64,000 bases of DNA, taken from assembly GCF_019195395.1 (NCBI RefSeq), contig NZ_CP078067.1, positions 1,999,783-2,063,782 of the forward strand, read 5' to 3'. Each line of letters begins with the position of its first letter. The first letter of the stretch is position 1. The DNA comes from Kaistella faecalis. Lineage in GTDB: Bacteria; Bacteroidota; Bacteroidia; Flavobacteriales; Weeksellaceae. Below the pieces are notes generated by a model, which worked only from the letters and a program-made list of their open reading frames with translations, was not told the DNA's origin and ran no database searches. A program made the position numbers and the translations under genes. This document shows, in pieces, positions 17,830 to 26,573 of the stretch.

Positions 17830-18504
17830 TTATGGTTGAAGTGAATCTATTTTCTTCAGTTCACTCAGATTTTTCCCTAACCTTTTAAGGATAATGCCGT
17901 AAACAACGCGGTAGTAAATCCAGATCAGGACTATACTCAATATCGTCATGACAATAATTCCTACTAAAAATCCGATCAAAGTGGGGTGTGTAAGATGAAT
18001 GTTTTGCTGGGATAAAACCGTAAAGGTAAAAACGGTTAATACCGCCGTGAAAACGATAAGAAGTAGAATATTGGCTAAGATGAAAAGATTAACTGTTTTC
18101 TTGAACCTGATGATCTGTAGAATGAGTTTTTTAAGATTCGATTCTATATTGATTTTGCGGTAATTCTGATAGAAACAAACCACGAAATAAGCAGTAATAA
18201 CAAGGCTGATGGCTTTCAGGATTAAATAAAGATTGCCGAAACTGGTTTGAAGTTCTGTGGAATTCTGCACGCCAAGTCTTGCCAGGATTTTAATAAAACT
18301 GTTGGAGTCATCACCAAGAAAAGTGTAGTAAATATTCATACAAAGAATGATCAGGAATTCCGCAATGCTAATCCAAAGGATATACTTAACGTAATTCCGC
18401 GACGATTTATTCAACATCGCCTCGATTTCTGTGCTGTTATATTTTGGCTGAACTTCCTGCTCCTGCCAGCTTTTTTTGAAATTATCTAAATCAAATTCAG
18501 GCAT
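17830..18504 (-). CDS. four-TM membrane protein paired with a sigma factor (putative anti-sigma)
   Basis: A 224-residue protein not recognised as a named family. Residues 1-45 are cytoplasmic and hydrophilic (MPEFDLDNFKKSWQEQEVQP), then four hydrophobic segments at about 39-63, 85-108, 128-155 and 163-190. It begins 8 bases inside the upstream sigma factor gene, so the two are translationally coupled. This arrangement, a soluble N-terminal region ahead of membrane helices beside an ECF-type sigma gene, suggests an anti-sigma or membrane sensor role. No zinc-binding anti-sigma motif (HxxxCxxC) is present, so this rests on context only. Confidence 0.6.
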   Translation of the reverse strand: MPEFDLDNFKKSWQEQEVQPKYNSTEIEAMLNKSSRNYVKYILWISIAEFLIILCMNIYYTFLGDDSNSFIKILARLGVQNSTELQTSFGNLYLILKAISLVITAYFVVCFYQNYRKINIESNLKKLILQIIRFKKTVNLFILANILLLIVFTAVLTVFTFTVLSQQNIHLTHPTLIGFLVGIIVMTILSIVLIWIYYRVVYGIILKRLGKNLSELKKIDSLQP

Positions 18505-18991
18505 GTTTTTCCATTAGTTCTTTTAAGGTTTTCTTCAGTCTGTTCATTTTCACACGTGCGTTTACCTCGGTAATCCCAAGGTTTTCAGAAATATCGCGAT
18601 ACGGCAAATCGTCCAGATACATCATCACGATTGCGCGTTCCACATGGGGAAGCATTTTTACTACTTTATAAAGAAGCGAAATCTGCTGTTGCTTTTCGTC
18701 ATCATCTTCCAGAAATCCCTTTTGATGAAAATCCATAAGTTCATCAGTCTGTGGCGACTTTGTTTTTTTTCTGAAAAGCGTAATGGCGGTATTCAGGGCA
18801 ACGCGGTACATCCACGTGGATATTTTCGATTGTCCTTTAAATGAGTCGTAAGAACGCCAGAGTTGTAACACAATCTCCTGAAAAAGATCCTGTTCATCTT
18901 CCAGTGAATTGGTATAAAGCCGCGAAACCTTGATGATCAACCCTTGGTTATCCTTAATCAGTTTCGAGAATTCATGTTCCTTAGCGCTCAA
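18497..18991 (-). CDS. ECF-type RNA polymerase sigma factor
   Basis: A 164-residue sigma-70 family protein with region 2 (about 10-80; LEDEQDLFQEIVLQLWRSYDSF, ISTWMYRVALNTAI) and region 4 (about 105-160; LPHVERAIVMMYLDDLPYRDI, ITEVNARVKMNRLKKTLKEL). No region 3 is present, as usual for ECF factors. The start is a TTG: a stop codon lies immediately upstream in frame and no Met occurs before region 2, so no other start fits. Its 3' end overlaps the putative anti-sigma gene. Target promoters are unknown. Confidence 0.88.
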   Translation of the reverse strand: MSAKEHEFSKLIKDNQGLIIKVSRLYTNSLEDEQDLFQEIVLQLWRSYDSFKGQSKISTWMYRVALNTAITLFRKKTKSPQTDELMDFHQKGFLEDDDEKQQQISLLYKVVKMLPHVERAIVMMYLDDLPYRDISENLGITEVNARVKMNRLKKTLKELMEKHA

Positions 18992-19097
18992 TTAATGCAA
19001 TTTTGAAGTAGCGAATATAAGATTTTTTCACCTGTATTTTACATCTTATCGACTTCGTTCCTGCAAATCACATTCTGCAACTCTCACTCAAAAATTA

Positions 19098-19105
19098 TAT
19101 ATTTG
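19098..19105 (+). promoter_or_regulatory. -7 box TATATTTG, likely leaderless start
   Basis: A full TAnnTTTG match ending 4 bases before the ATG at 19110, so the transcript would start at or beside the start codon. Confidence 0.6.
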
Positions 19106-19109
19106 CTGC

Positions 19110-20171
19110 ATGATTCTACGCGGAGAAAATTTAATTAAGGAATACGGGCCGAAAAAAGTGGTAAAAGGCGTTTCAGTCGAAGTTTCACAGGGCGAGATCG
19201 TTGGGCTTCTAGGACCCAACGGTGCCGGGAAAACTACCTCTTTTTATATGATTGTGGGATTGGTAAAACCTACTTCCGGAAAAATCTTTCTGGACGATAA
19301 GGAAATCACCAATGATGCCATGTACCGCCGCGCACAAAAGGGCATTGGCTATCTGGCTCAGGAAGCCTCTGTTTTCCGTAAACTGTCCGTTGAAGATAAC
19401 ATTCTCGGTGTTCTCCAGCTAACCAAACTTTCGAAACGCGAACAGCAGATTAAATGCGATGAACTGATTGAGGAATTTTCGCTGCAGCACGTTCGTAAAA
19501 ACCGTGGCGACCTGCTTTCCGGTGGAGAAAGACGCCGGACCGAAATCGCAAGATGTCTCGCTACAAGCCCTAATTTTATTTTATTGGATGAGCCTTTTGC
19601 CGGAGTTGACCCGATTGCGGTTGAGGATATTCAGAAAATTGTGCGCAGTCTTGTTGATAAAAATATCGGGATTCTGATTACCGATCACAATGTTCAGCAG
19701 ACTTTAGCGATTACCCATAAAACCTATATCATGTTCGAAGGCCGGATTCTGAAGGAAGGTCTGCCGCACGATTTGGCGAACGATCCTATGGTTCGGGAAG
19801 CTTATCTTGGTGAAAACTTCGTATATCAGGACATTCTCAATAAACCGAAGAAGAAATCTTTCGTTTATAATATCTGGGCCGGAAATTTCGATTCCAAGCC
19901 ACAGCTTCAGGAGTTTGTGGATGATAATTTCCAAGGTATTGATAATCTTCGTTTGATGTATGGTTTTGAGGACATCAGTTTTGCGTCACTTTCAAATTCT
20001 GAGATTGAACACATTTTTAATGAAGTCGTAGATAAAAATGCTAATAATTCATTTCTTTTTCAGAAAAAACATATCGGCGAAACCTACAGTAAAGAGCAGG
20101 CAGAAACCGATGCTAAAGCGCTCAGCAAAACGGAATTACATTATTTAACAACATACGCTTACGAAGGGTAA
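19110..20171 (+). CDS. lptB: LPS export ABC transporter ATP-binding protein with C-terminal extension
   Basis: Residues 1-240 or so form an ABC ATPase of the LptB class: Walker A GPNGAGKTT (35-43), signature LSGGERRRTEIARCLA and Walker B FILLDEPFAGVDP, the last typical of LptB, which powers lipopolysaccharide extraction with LptFG. LptB is normally about 240 residues; this protein has 353. The extra 105 or so residues (from about 248, FVYNIWAGNFDSKPQLQEFV) form a separate domain I cannot name. It is followed after 45 bases by an MsbA-like exporter, which would suit an LPS-transport operon. Confidence 0.85.
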   Translation: MILRGENLIKEYGPKKVVKGVSVEVSQGEIVGLLGPNGAGKTTSFYMIVGLVKPTSGKIFLDDKEITNDAMYRRAQKGIGYLAQEASVFRKLSVEDNILGVLQLTKLSKREQQIKCDELIEEFSLQHVRKNRGDLLSGGERRRTEIARCLATSPNFILLDEPFAGVDPIAVEDIQKIVRSLVDKNIGILITDHNVQQTLAITHKTYIMFEGRILKEGLPHDLANDPMVREAYLGENFVYQDILNKPKKKSFVYNIWAGNFDSKPQLQEFVDDNFQGIDNLRLMYGFEDISFASLSNSEIEHIFNEVVDKNANNSFLFQKKHIGETYSKEQAETDAKALSKTELHYLTTYAYEG

Positions 20172-20216
20172 AGAGCGCACGGTTTTTGTATTCTGAGCCG
20201 TCCTAGCCTGAATTTT

Positions 20217-22025
20217 ATGCCAAAACCATTCACAAGAAGCATTACGCTTTATCACATTTACCGCCAATTGATTCCATTTATTAAACCGTACCGTTTAATG
20301 ATTTATGGGACATTGTTTCTTACCTTTCTGGGCGCATTAATGGCGCAGGTAAATCCGCTCGTGCTGAAATATACGGTTGATGAGGTTACTGAACTCACCA
20401 AACTGCCCAATCCTATGGAAGAAGGGATACATATTCTGGTTGTTATTTCAGCAATACTTTTAGGTAAGGAATTACTCAATATATTCATTCAGTTTGGACA
20501 GAAATTTTACGGCGAAAAAATCCGTATCAGCACCAGTTCTGTTTTAGCGCAATCGGTGATTGATAAAATTCTACTCTATAAAGTCGCCTATTTTAATGAC
20601 GAAAACCATGAATCGGGTAAACTTCAGATCCGGATTGACCGTGGCATAGAGAGTTTAACCAAGTTAGTGCAGAATTTTTTCATCGATATTCTGCCGCTGT
20701 TTTCCAATGCCATTATCGCCCTGATTATTATGTATATGCAAAACATGTACGTGGGTCTGGTTTCTACGATTGTAGTTCCTATCTATTTTTATGTCAGTTC
20801 TCTGCAGGCGAAGAAACTTTCCGGCGTAAGGAGAACTTTAAGAAATCAAAGAGAACAGAAAACATCGGGACTTTTAAATTTAATCAGCTCCATTATGGTG
20901 ATTAAAAGTTTTGTCCGCGAGAAGTTTGAAGGAAAAAAACAGTACGATCTGCAGATGCAGTTGATGGAAAGTCAGTTATTTACGCGGAGGACCAATTTTA
21001 TTTACGACGGACTGAAGACCTTTATCGAACAGTTTGGCGTTGTGCTCATCATCCTTTTAACCGTTTATCTTGTTTTGGACCAGCAAATGACCATTGGTGC
21101 GATCATGCTCCATATTTTGCTTTTCAATAATGTTTCTGCGCCGATACGACAGCTGCACCGGATTTATGATGATATGAATGACGCGATGATTTATGCAGAA
21201 GGATTTTTTGATATTTTGAATGCAGATGCCGAGACCGAACCGAACGGAAGCTTTGTTGAAGAAAATATAAAAGGAACCTTCGAACTCAGAAACGTAGATT
21301 TTTCTTATCCCAACGGAACAAAAGCGCTCAACAATGTTTCAATGCTCATCGAAAACGGCAAAACTACTGCTTTGGTAGGTTTAAGCGGTGCCGGAAAATC
21401 AACGGTGATCAATCTTTTATGCAAATTTTATTTACCCACTTCCGGTGAGATTCTGCTGGATGATGTTAACCTGAATGATTTTGAAAATACGGCGCTTCGC
21501 GACGATATTGGATTGGTTCTGCAGAAAAACCACATTTTTCAGGGAAGTATTGAAGACAATATCCGCTACGGTAACATGAATGCTACTTTTGAAGAAATTG
21601 AAGCTGCCGCGAAAAAAGCTTATCTTCACGACCAGATTATCGATTTGCCCCAGAAATATCAGCATGATGCTACACAGCTTTCCGGAGGTCAGCAGCAGAG
21701 AATTGCGATTGCCAGGCTATTCCTGAAAGATCCGCCAATCATTTTCCTTGATGAGCCTACCGCCAGTTTGGATGCGATCGCGACCGAACAGATTAAAAAC
21801 TCATTAGACGCGATTAAAGAGGGAAGAACGGTAATCATTATTTCGCACTCGCTGTCGCAGATTTTAGACTCAGATAAAATTTATGTGATGAAGAAAGGCG
21901 AAGTCGCAGAAAGCGGAACTCACGATGAACTCATCAGCATGAACGGGACTTACCGTGAAATTTTTGATGCATCTGCCCGAAGCCTTAATCTCGATAAACT
22001 CATGAGTTCTTATCGTGAAAATTAG
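20217..22025 (+). CDS. ABC exporter, ATP-binding and permease (MsbA-like)
   Basis: A 602-residue half-transporter: six membrane helices (about 25-325) fused to a nucleotide-binding domain with Walker A GLSGAGKST, signature LSGGQQQRIAIARLFL and Walker B IIFLDEPTASLD. It would work as a homodimer in the inner membrane. Position right after lptB suggests a lipid or LPS-core flippase role like MsbA, but the same architecture also serves peptide or drug export, so the substrate is open. Its end overlaps no real gene; the next gene starts 28 bases on. Confidence 0.85.
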   Translation: MPKPFTRSITLYHIYRQLIPFIKPYRLMIYGTLFLTFLGALMAQVNPLVLKYTVDEVTELTKLPNPMEEGIHILVVISAILLGKELLNIFIQFGQKFYGEKIRISTSSVLAQSVIDKILLYKVAYFNDENHESGKLQIRIDRGIESLTKLVQNFFIDILPLFSNAIIALIIMYMQNMYVGLVSTIVVPIYFYVSSLQAKKLSGVRRTLRNQREQKTSGLLNLISSIMVIKSFVREKFEGKKQYDLQMQLMESQLFTRRTNFIYDGLKTFIEQFGVVLIILLTVYLVLDQQMTIGAIMLHILLFNNVSAPIRQLHRIYDDMNDAMIYAEGFFDILNADAETEPNGSFVEENIKGTFELRNVDFSYPNGTKALNNVSMLIENGKTTALVGLSGAGKSTVINLLCKFYLPTSGEILLDDVNLNDFENTALRDDIGLVLQKNHIFQGSIEDNIRYGNMNATFEEIEAAAKKAYLHDQIIDLPQKYQHDATQLSGGQQQRIAIARLFLKDPPIIFLDEPTASLDAIATEQIKNSLDAIKEGRTVIIISHSLSQILDSDKIYVMKKGEVAESGTHDELISMNGTYREIFDASARSLNLDKLMSSYREN

Positions 22026-22053
22026 CCTTAAATTAAATAGATATAAAATAAAA

Positions 22054-22629
22054 ATGAAAAAGATAGCTTTAGGAATTATTATTTCCGCAACCTTATTAAA
22101 CTGCAGTAAAATTGAAGAAACAGTAAACCAGACTGTAACTTCTGCGAAAGAAAAAGCGCAGCAGAAAACCAGTGAACTTGTTCAGGAAACCGTAAACGAA
22201 CAGCTCACAAAATTAGTGAACGCCGAAAGCGTAACATTCAGTTCTGTTTTCCCAAATCAGAGCAGTTTAGTTCTGGAAAATGAGGTAGGGAAGAAGGTCG
22301 CATTTCCGAATGGGACTCCTTTTTACGTCTTTAAATATAAAGTGTCGGATAAAGACCTGCTGCTGAAAACATTGGTAGACCAGCCTACAAGTGATGAAGC
22401 ACAATCTGCTAAGGAATTTCAGAAAGTTGATGGCGCATCAATCGTAGAGAAAATGACTTTTTTTGAGAAATTTCTTCCTGCAAATACTTTTGATATGAGT
22501 TTTTTGGATGATATGAAAAATGATAAAAGCATTGAATATTATAAAGTAAAACGCTTCCCTAACGCAAGTACAGTAATTTATAATCCGAAAACGCAAATGG
22601 TTTATCAGTTTGTGGAAGTAAAGAAGTAA
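22054..22629 (+). CDS. putative lipoprotein, function unknown
   Basis: A 191-residue protein with a lipoprotein signal (MKKIALGIIISATLLNCSK; lipid-bearing Cys about residue 17). A helical, coiled stretch rich in Gln, Thr and Lys follows (about 20-55; KIEETVNQTVTSAKEKAQQK), then a mixed alpha/beta domain to the end. No named family recognised. The ATG at 22054 is preferred to the one at 22015 because it gives a clean lipoprotein signal and avoids overlap with the exporter gene. It is 9 bases upstream of the HD hydrolase. Confidence 0.75.
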   Translation: MKKIALGIIISATLLNCSKIEETVNQTVTSAKEKAQQKTSELVQETVNEQLTKLVNAESVTFSSVFPNQSSLVLENEVGKKVAFPNGTPFYVFKYKVSDKDLLLKTLVDQPTSDEAQSAKEFQKVDGASIVEKMTFFEKFLPANTFDMSFLDDMKNDKSIEYYKVKRFPNASTVIYNPKTQMVYQFVEVKK

Positions 22630-22638
22630 TTTCTGGTC

Positions 22639-23286
22639 ATGAATACTGTTTTAATTGACTGCACCGTGGATTTTGTTAAAGAAAAACTTCACGGTGCTGA
22701 AGCCGGCCACGATTGGTTCCATATCGAACGGGTTTGGAAACTCTCAAAAAAAATCGCTGAAACTGAAAAATGCAATCTGGAAGTCGTGGAACTTTCTGCA
22801 TTGCTCCATGATATTGCAGATCCCAAATTTCACGGTGGCGACGAACTTTTAGCATTAAAAATTTCCCGGGAATTTCTTGAAAGAGAAAAAGCATCAGCAG
22901 AAATTATTGATCAGGTTTTGTTCATTATCAAAAATATTTCCTTCAAAAACAGAGGCGAGATTCCTGAAACAATACCTGTAGAACTGAAAATTGTGCAGGA
23001 CGCAGACCGTCTTGATGCGATTGGTGCGATCGGAATCGCCCGGACTTTCAACTTCGGAGGTTTCAAAAATAATCTGATGTATCATCCCGGCATTCCTCCA
23101 AAACTGAACATGTCGAAAGAGGAATACAAGAAAAATGAGGGAACAACCATCAATCATTTTTACGAAAAGCTGCTGTTGCTGAAAGATTTAATGAACACTG
23201 AAAAAGGTAAAGAGATTGCAGCTGAGAGGCACGACTTCATGCTGAAATTTCTTGATGAGTTCTACAGCGAATGGAATGTTGATTAA
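22639..23286 (+). CDS. HD-domain phosphohydrolase
   Basis: A 215-residue cytoplasmic protein of the HD superfamily. Metal ligands are visible in EAGHDWFHIERVWKLS (His), ALLHDIADPKF (H57-D58) and VQDADRLDAIGAIGIART (Asp). The layout matches the YedJ/YpgQ-like nucleotide phosphohydrolases. The substrate is unknown, probably a nucleotide. It follows the lipoprotein gene by 9 bases, so co-transcription is likely. Confidence 0.85.
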   Translation: MNTVLIDCTVDFVKEKLHGAEAGHDWFHIERVWKLSKKIAETEKCNLEVVELSALLHDIADPKFHGGDELLALKISREFLEREKASAEIIDQVLFIIKNISFKNRGEIPETIPVELKIVQDADRLDAIGAIGIARTFNFGGFKNNLMYHPGIPPKLNMSKEEYKKNEGTTINHFYEKLLLLKDLMNTEKGKEIAAERHDFMLKFLDEFYSEWNVD

Positions 23287-23354
23287 TCTGCGCCTATTTC
23301 TTATATCTTATTTCGGGTGAAATTTAGACTTCGGATTTTTCTTTATCTTTACAC

Positions 23355-23978
23355 ATGTTTTATCTGTTTTTTCTTTTGTTTATTGCGCTATCCGCAGGTT
23401 TGTTCTCTACGGTTTTCAAAACGGGGAGTTTTAAAACCTGGGCCAGAATCTTCAGGGTTTTTGTGGTCGTGATTGCTACGGCGGTTTTCGCCTATTATTT
23501 TACCACCAAAAGTCTTACGAAGTTCCGTCAGGATTCTTTAACTGTGCAGATGATTAACAAACTGCCTTTTCCTCTGGATTTTTATATTATTAAAGTGAAC
23601 GGAGAAAAAGATGCTGCCGATATTTACGAAACCGGTCATGTTGGTAGTATCCGGAGTAATTTTTACAGGATTGAGTATCTTGATATGAGTAATTCTGACG
23701 AGTTTTGGATCGCCGGATTCATGGGCAGAAAAAATATGGTTTATTTCTCCCAACATTCTGTCCCCAACAAGAATGAAGACCAGATTATCGAAATCCAGAA
23801 CTATATCAACCAGAGTCAGAAACTTTCGGAAATCGCTGAAAAACAGATCGAAGTTTTGAAATTTGAGAATATGAAAACTGCGATATGGATAACATTAGAT
23901 ATTCTTCTTCTGTTTCTGAATGTTGCGCTGCTGTTTAAGAAATCTAACAAAAAAATCCCGAAACTTTCCGGGATTTAG
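23355..23978 (+). CDS. membrane protein of unknown function
   Basis: A 207-residue protein with hydrophobic segments at about 1-15, 24-47 and 173-193 flanking a soluble domain (about 50-165), which contains VNGEKDAADIYETGHVGSIR. No known family recognised. A near-consensus -7 box (TATCTTTA, 23344-23351) ends 3 bases before the ATG, so it may also have almost no leader. Its stop codon falls inside the terminator hairpin it shares with the convergent macA-like gene. Confidence 0.7.
   Translation: MFYLFFLLFIALSAGLFSTVFKTGSFKTWARIFRVFVVVIATAVFAYYFTTKSLTKFRQDSLTVQMINKLPFPLDFYIIKVNGEKDAADIYETGHVGSIRSNFYRIEYLDMSNSDEFWIAGFMGRKNMVYFSQHSVPNKNEDQIIEIQNYINQSQKLSEIAEKQIEVLKFENMKTAIWITLDILLLFLNVALLFKKSNKKIPKLSGI
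23953..23976. terminator. bidirectional terminator overlapping the stop codon
   Basis: The stem AAATCCCG/CGGGATTT has an 8-base loop and overlaps the end of the upstream CDS. On the minus strand the hairpin is followed by TTTTTTGTT, serving the efflux operon. Confidence 0.65.
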
Positions 23979-23996
23979 TATCATTTTCAAAGAGAA

Positions 23997-25193
23997 TTAT
24001 TTTTCTTTTTGTGCCTTCAGTGCTTCTTTGTCTTTATCCGAAGGATTCCACACTTTCACTTCAGAATCTTTTGTAATTCCGGATAGGATCTGAACATTTA
24101 TTCCGTCGCTTGCGCCAAGTTTTACCTTCACTTTTTTGAATTTTCCGTCTGGCTGCTTCACTTCTACAAACGGGCTGTCGTTTCCGTTTACTTTTTCGTA
24201 CTGAATCAAAGCTTCATCCAGAAGCAATGCATTTTTCTGTGAACTGAGGATGATCTCTCCATTAGCAGAAAAACCAGCTCGGATATATTCGTTGGTCTTG
24301 TTAAAAACATCGCCTTCAATCGGGAATTTAATGGTTCCGTTCTCATCTTTTCCTTTTGGTGCAATCATCGTTACTCGTCCCGGGAAAGTCTTATTCTGTA
24401 AAGCGCCAATCACCACATTCATTTCCATGCCTTCTTTCAGTTTTCCGGCCTGTGCTTCGTCAATCGTTCCCTGAAATATCAGTGAATTTAAATCCGCAAT
24501 CGAAGCAATTGTAGTTCCTGCATTAAAGGAGTTCGCTTCAATTACCTGACTTCCTACTTTCACGGGAACTTCAAGAACGGTTCCGTTGGCTTTCGAACGG
24601 ATCTGCGTGGTCGCTAACCCTGCAAGTTCGGGAGTCGCGCCCGTTCTGGCGATTTGAAGGTTTTTCTGCGCGGTCTGGAGCTGCTGTTGGGCATTTCGGA
24701 GTTGCTGCTGTGTAGACTGAAGCTGCTGTTGAGCCGAAATATATTCCTGTTTAGAGATCACACCCTGCGCGTAGAGCCTTTGCTGCATTGCGTATTGCTG
24801 CTGCTGATTGTTTACGTTGGCTCTCGCATTGCTGATCTGTAGGTTTGCATTATTAATTTCCTGCTGTGCAGCGTTTACGTTCTGTACGCTCGGCACGATG
24901 CGTAAAGTAGCAATAAGCTGTCCTGCGGTAACTTTGTCACCTTCATCTACCATTATTTTATCGATAATTCCCGACATGTTCGGCTTGATTTCGATTTCTT
25001 CGCGCGGCACGATGTCTCCGGTCGCCATCACTTTATCGTCCATATTCTGAACCATCGGTTTTTTGGTAAGGAATGTTTCGCTCTCTTTGCTGTTTGATTT
25101 GACTAGATAACTAATTCCGGAGATTAAAGCAACGGCTAAAATCAGTCCTAAAAAGATGTAAATTCCTTTTTTTAAAGTGAACTTCTTTTTCAT
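23997..25193 (-). CDS. efflux periplasmic adaptor subunit (MacA/HlyD family)
   Basis: A 398-residue membrane-fusion protein. An N-terminal anchor (about 9-30) is followed by a lipoyl/barrel region (EIKPNMSGIIDKIMVDEGDKVTAGQ), a long Gln-rich alpha-hairpin (about 110-185), the second lipoyl half (about 200-215) and beta-barrel domains. It bridges an inner-membrane pump to a TolC-type channel. It is the last gene of a four-gene minus-strand operon: ATPase, two FtsX-like permeases, adaptor. No TolC homologue is in the cluster. The substrate is unknown. Confidence 0.9.
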   Translation of the reverse strand: MKKKFTLKKGIYIFLGLILAVALISGISYLVKSNSKESETFLTKKPMVQNMDDKVMATGDIVPREEIEIKPNMSGIIDKIMVDEGDKVTAGQLIATLRIVPSVQNVNAAQQEINNANLQISNARANVNNQQQQYAMQQRLYAQGVISKQEYISAQQQLQSTQQQLRNAQQQLQTAQKNLQIARTGATPELAGLATTQIRSKANGTVLEVPVKVGSQVIEANSFNAGTTIASIADLNSLIFQGTIDEAQAGKLKEGMEMNVVIGALQNKTFPGRVTMIAPKGKDENGTIKFPIEGDVFNKTNEYIRAGFSANGEIILSSQKNALLLDEALIQYEKVNGNDSPFVEVKQPDGKFKKVKVKLGASDGINVQILSGITKDSEVKVWNPSDKDKEALKAQKEK

Positions 25194-25249
25194 ATTGTCA
25201 GTTTATTTTTTTAATATTTTCTGGTTTGAATCTTTCTTTATACATAAAA

Positions 25250-26518
25250 TTATTCTGAGCGCAGGGCTTCAATAGGTCGTATTCTCACTGCCCGCTGCGC
25301 CGGAATCATTCCGATAAGCAGCCCCAGTATTACCATTACAGCCATTGCGGCAAAAACTTCAAGATAATTTACAGTCGGGTTATAAAACGGAAACTTATCC
25401 TGGTCTTTGGTTAAAATATTGAGAATCATCAGCAGGAAAATTCCTAAGATAAATCCTAAAATCCCCGATACCAAAGTAATTACAACACTTTCCAATAAAA
25501 TCTGGTTTCTTACTTCGGCGGGTTTCGCTCCTAATGCTCTACGGATTCCGATTTCCTTGGTTCTTTCGGTTACGGTAATCAGCAGAATGTTGGAGATCGC
25601 GATAACACCGGCAAGAATCGTTAATGTTCCTACAATGATGGTTAAAAGCTGCATTCCGGTTAAAAATCCGGTGAGTTTTTTAAATTCCTTACCAAGATTG
25701 AAACTTCCGAAAGCATTGGTATCTTCCGGTGAAACATTGTATTTCTGCTTGAGTTCGGTTTTTACTTTTTCTTCCACTAAACTCAGATCTGCATCGGGTT
25801 TGCTGACGATAGCGAAGAAACCAACTTTATCACCGTCGTTATACGTTTTGGTAAATGTGGAAAGCGGAATGTAGGCAGACTGGTCATTTTCTGGCCCGCC
25901 ACCTTTCTGCGCGCGGAAAACGCCAATTACATGAAAGAAAATTCCTTTTACGTTAACCGATTTTCCAAGCGGGTTTTCGTTCTTTTTCGCATCAAAGAAA
26001 TTCTTGTAAATTTCTTCGCCAATTACGATCACATTTTTACTTCCGGTTACATCGGCATCGTTAATATATCTGCCGTAAATAAGTTTTTTCTGAGAGATTT
26101 TATTACCAATCGGGTAATCTCCGGTTAACGTATAAGTGGCTTTTTTTCCGTTCCTTGAAAAACTTTCACCCGGACTGCCGAAATTACCGCGTGAATTTTG
26201 CGGTGATATATAATCTATTTCCGAAATCTTGCGCGGAAGCAATTCCAGATCACTCAGGTGAAGATTCATTTTCCGGCCTTTTGCAAATCCATCATAAGGA
26301 ATAGTAGTGTTTTGGGCCCAAAGAAAAATGGAATTGGTTGCAAAACCGGAAAATATTTTATCGAAACCATTTTCCATTCCTTTTGCTGCACCAAGGAGAG
26401 CAACAAACAGGAACATTCCCCAACCTACGCCAATCATGGTAAGAAAGGTTCGTAACTTATTATTCCGCAGGGAATGATAAATCTCTTGCCAGGTGTCTAT
26501 TTTGAAGATGATATTCAT
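25250..26518 (-). CDS. MacB-type ABC transporter permease (second paralogue)
   Basis: A 422-residue permease with one N-terminal helix (about 20-45), a large periplasmic MacB-PCD domain (about 50-275) and three C-terminal helices carrying the FtsX motif ERTKEIGIRRALGAKPAEVR. It lacks the ATPase domain fused in E. coli MacB; the ATPase is a separate gene upstream. The closing RPIEALRSE is shared with the paralogue next to it. The two permeases probably form a heterodimer acting by the mechanotransmission mechanism known for MacB. Confidence 0.9.
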   Translation of the reverse strand: MNIIFKIDTWQEIYHSLRNNKLRTFLTMIGVGWGMFLFVALLGAAKGMENGFDKIFSGFATNSIFLWAQNTTIPYDGFAKGRKMNLHLSDLELLPRKISEIDYISPQNSRGNFGSPGESFSRNGKKATYTLTGDYPIGNKISQKKLIYGRYINDADVTGSKNVIVIGEEIYKNFFDAKKNENPLGKSVNVKGIFFHVIGVFRAQKGGGPENDQSAYIPLSTFTKTYNDGDKVGFFAIVSKPDADLSLVEEKVKTELKQKYNVSPEDTNAFGSFNLGKEFKKLTGFLTGMQLLTIIVGTLTILAGVIAISNILLITVTERTKEIGIRRALGAKPAEVRNQILLESVVITLVSGILGFILGIFLLMILNILTKDQDKFPFYNPTVNYLEVFAAMAVMVILGLLIGMIPAQRAVRIRPIEALRSE

Positions 26519-26573
26519 TTTGTTTGCCAGTTGATCGTTTTCAGATATCTAAGTATTAATTTATGTTTGAGTA

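Noticed and set aside
24654-24842. Plus-strand frame with Leu-rich composition
   Set aside because: It is the antisense of the Gln-rich helical hairpin of the MacA-like adaptor.
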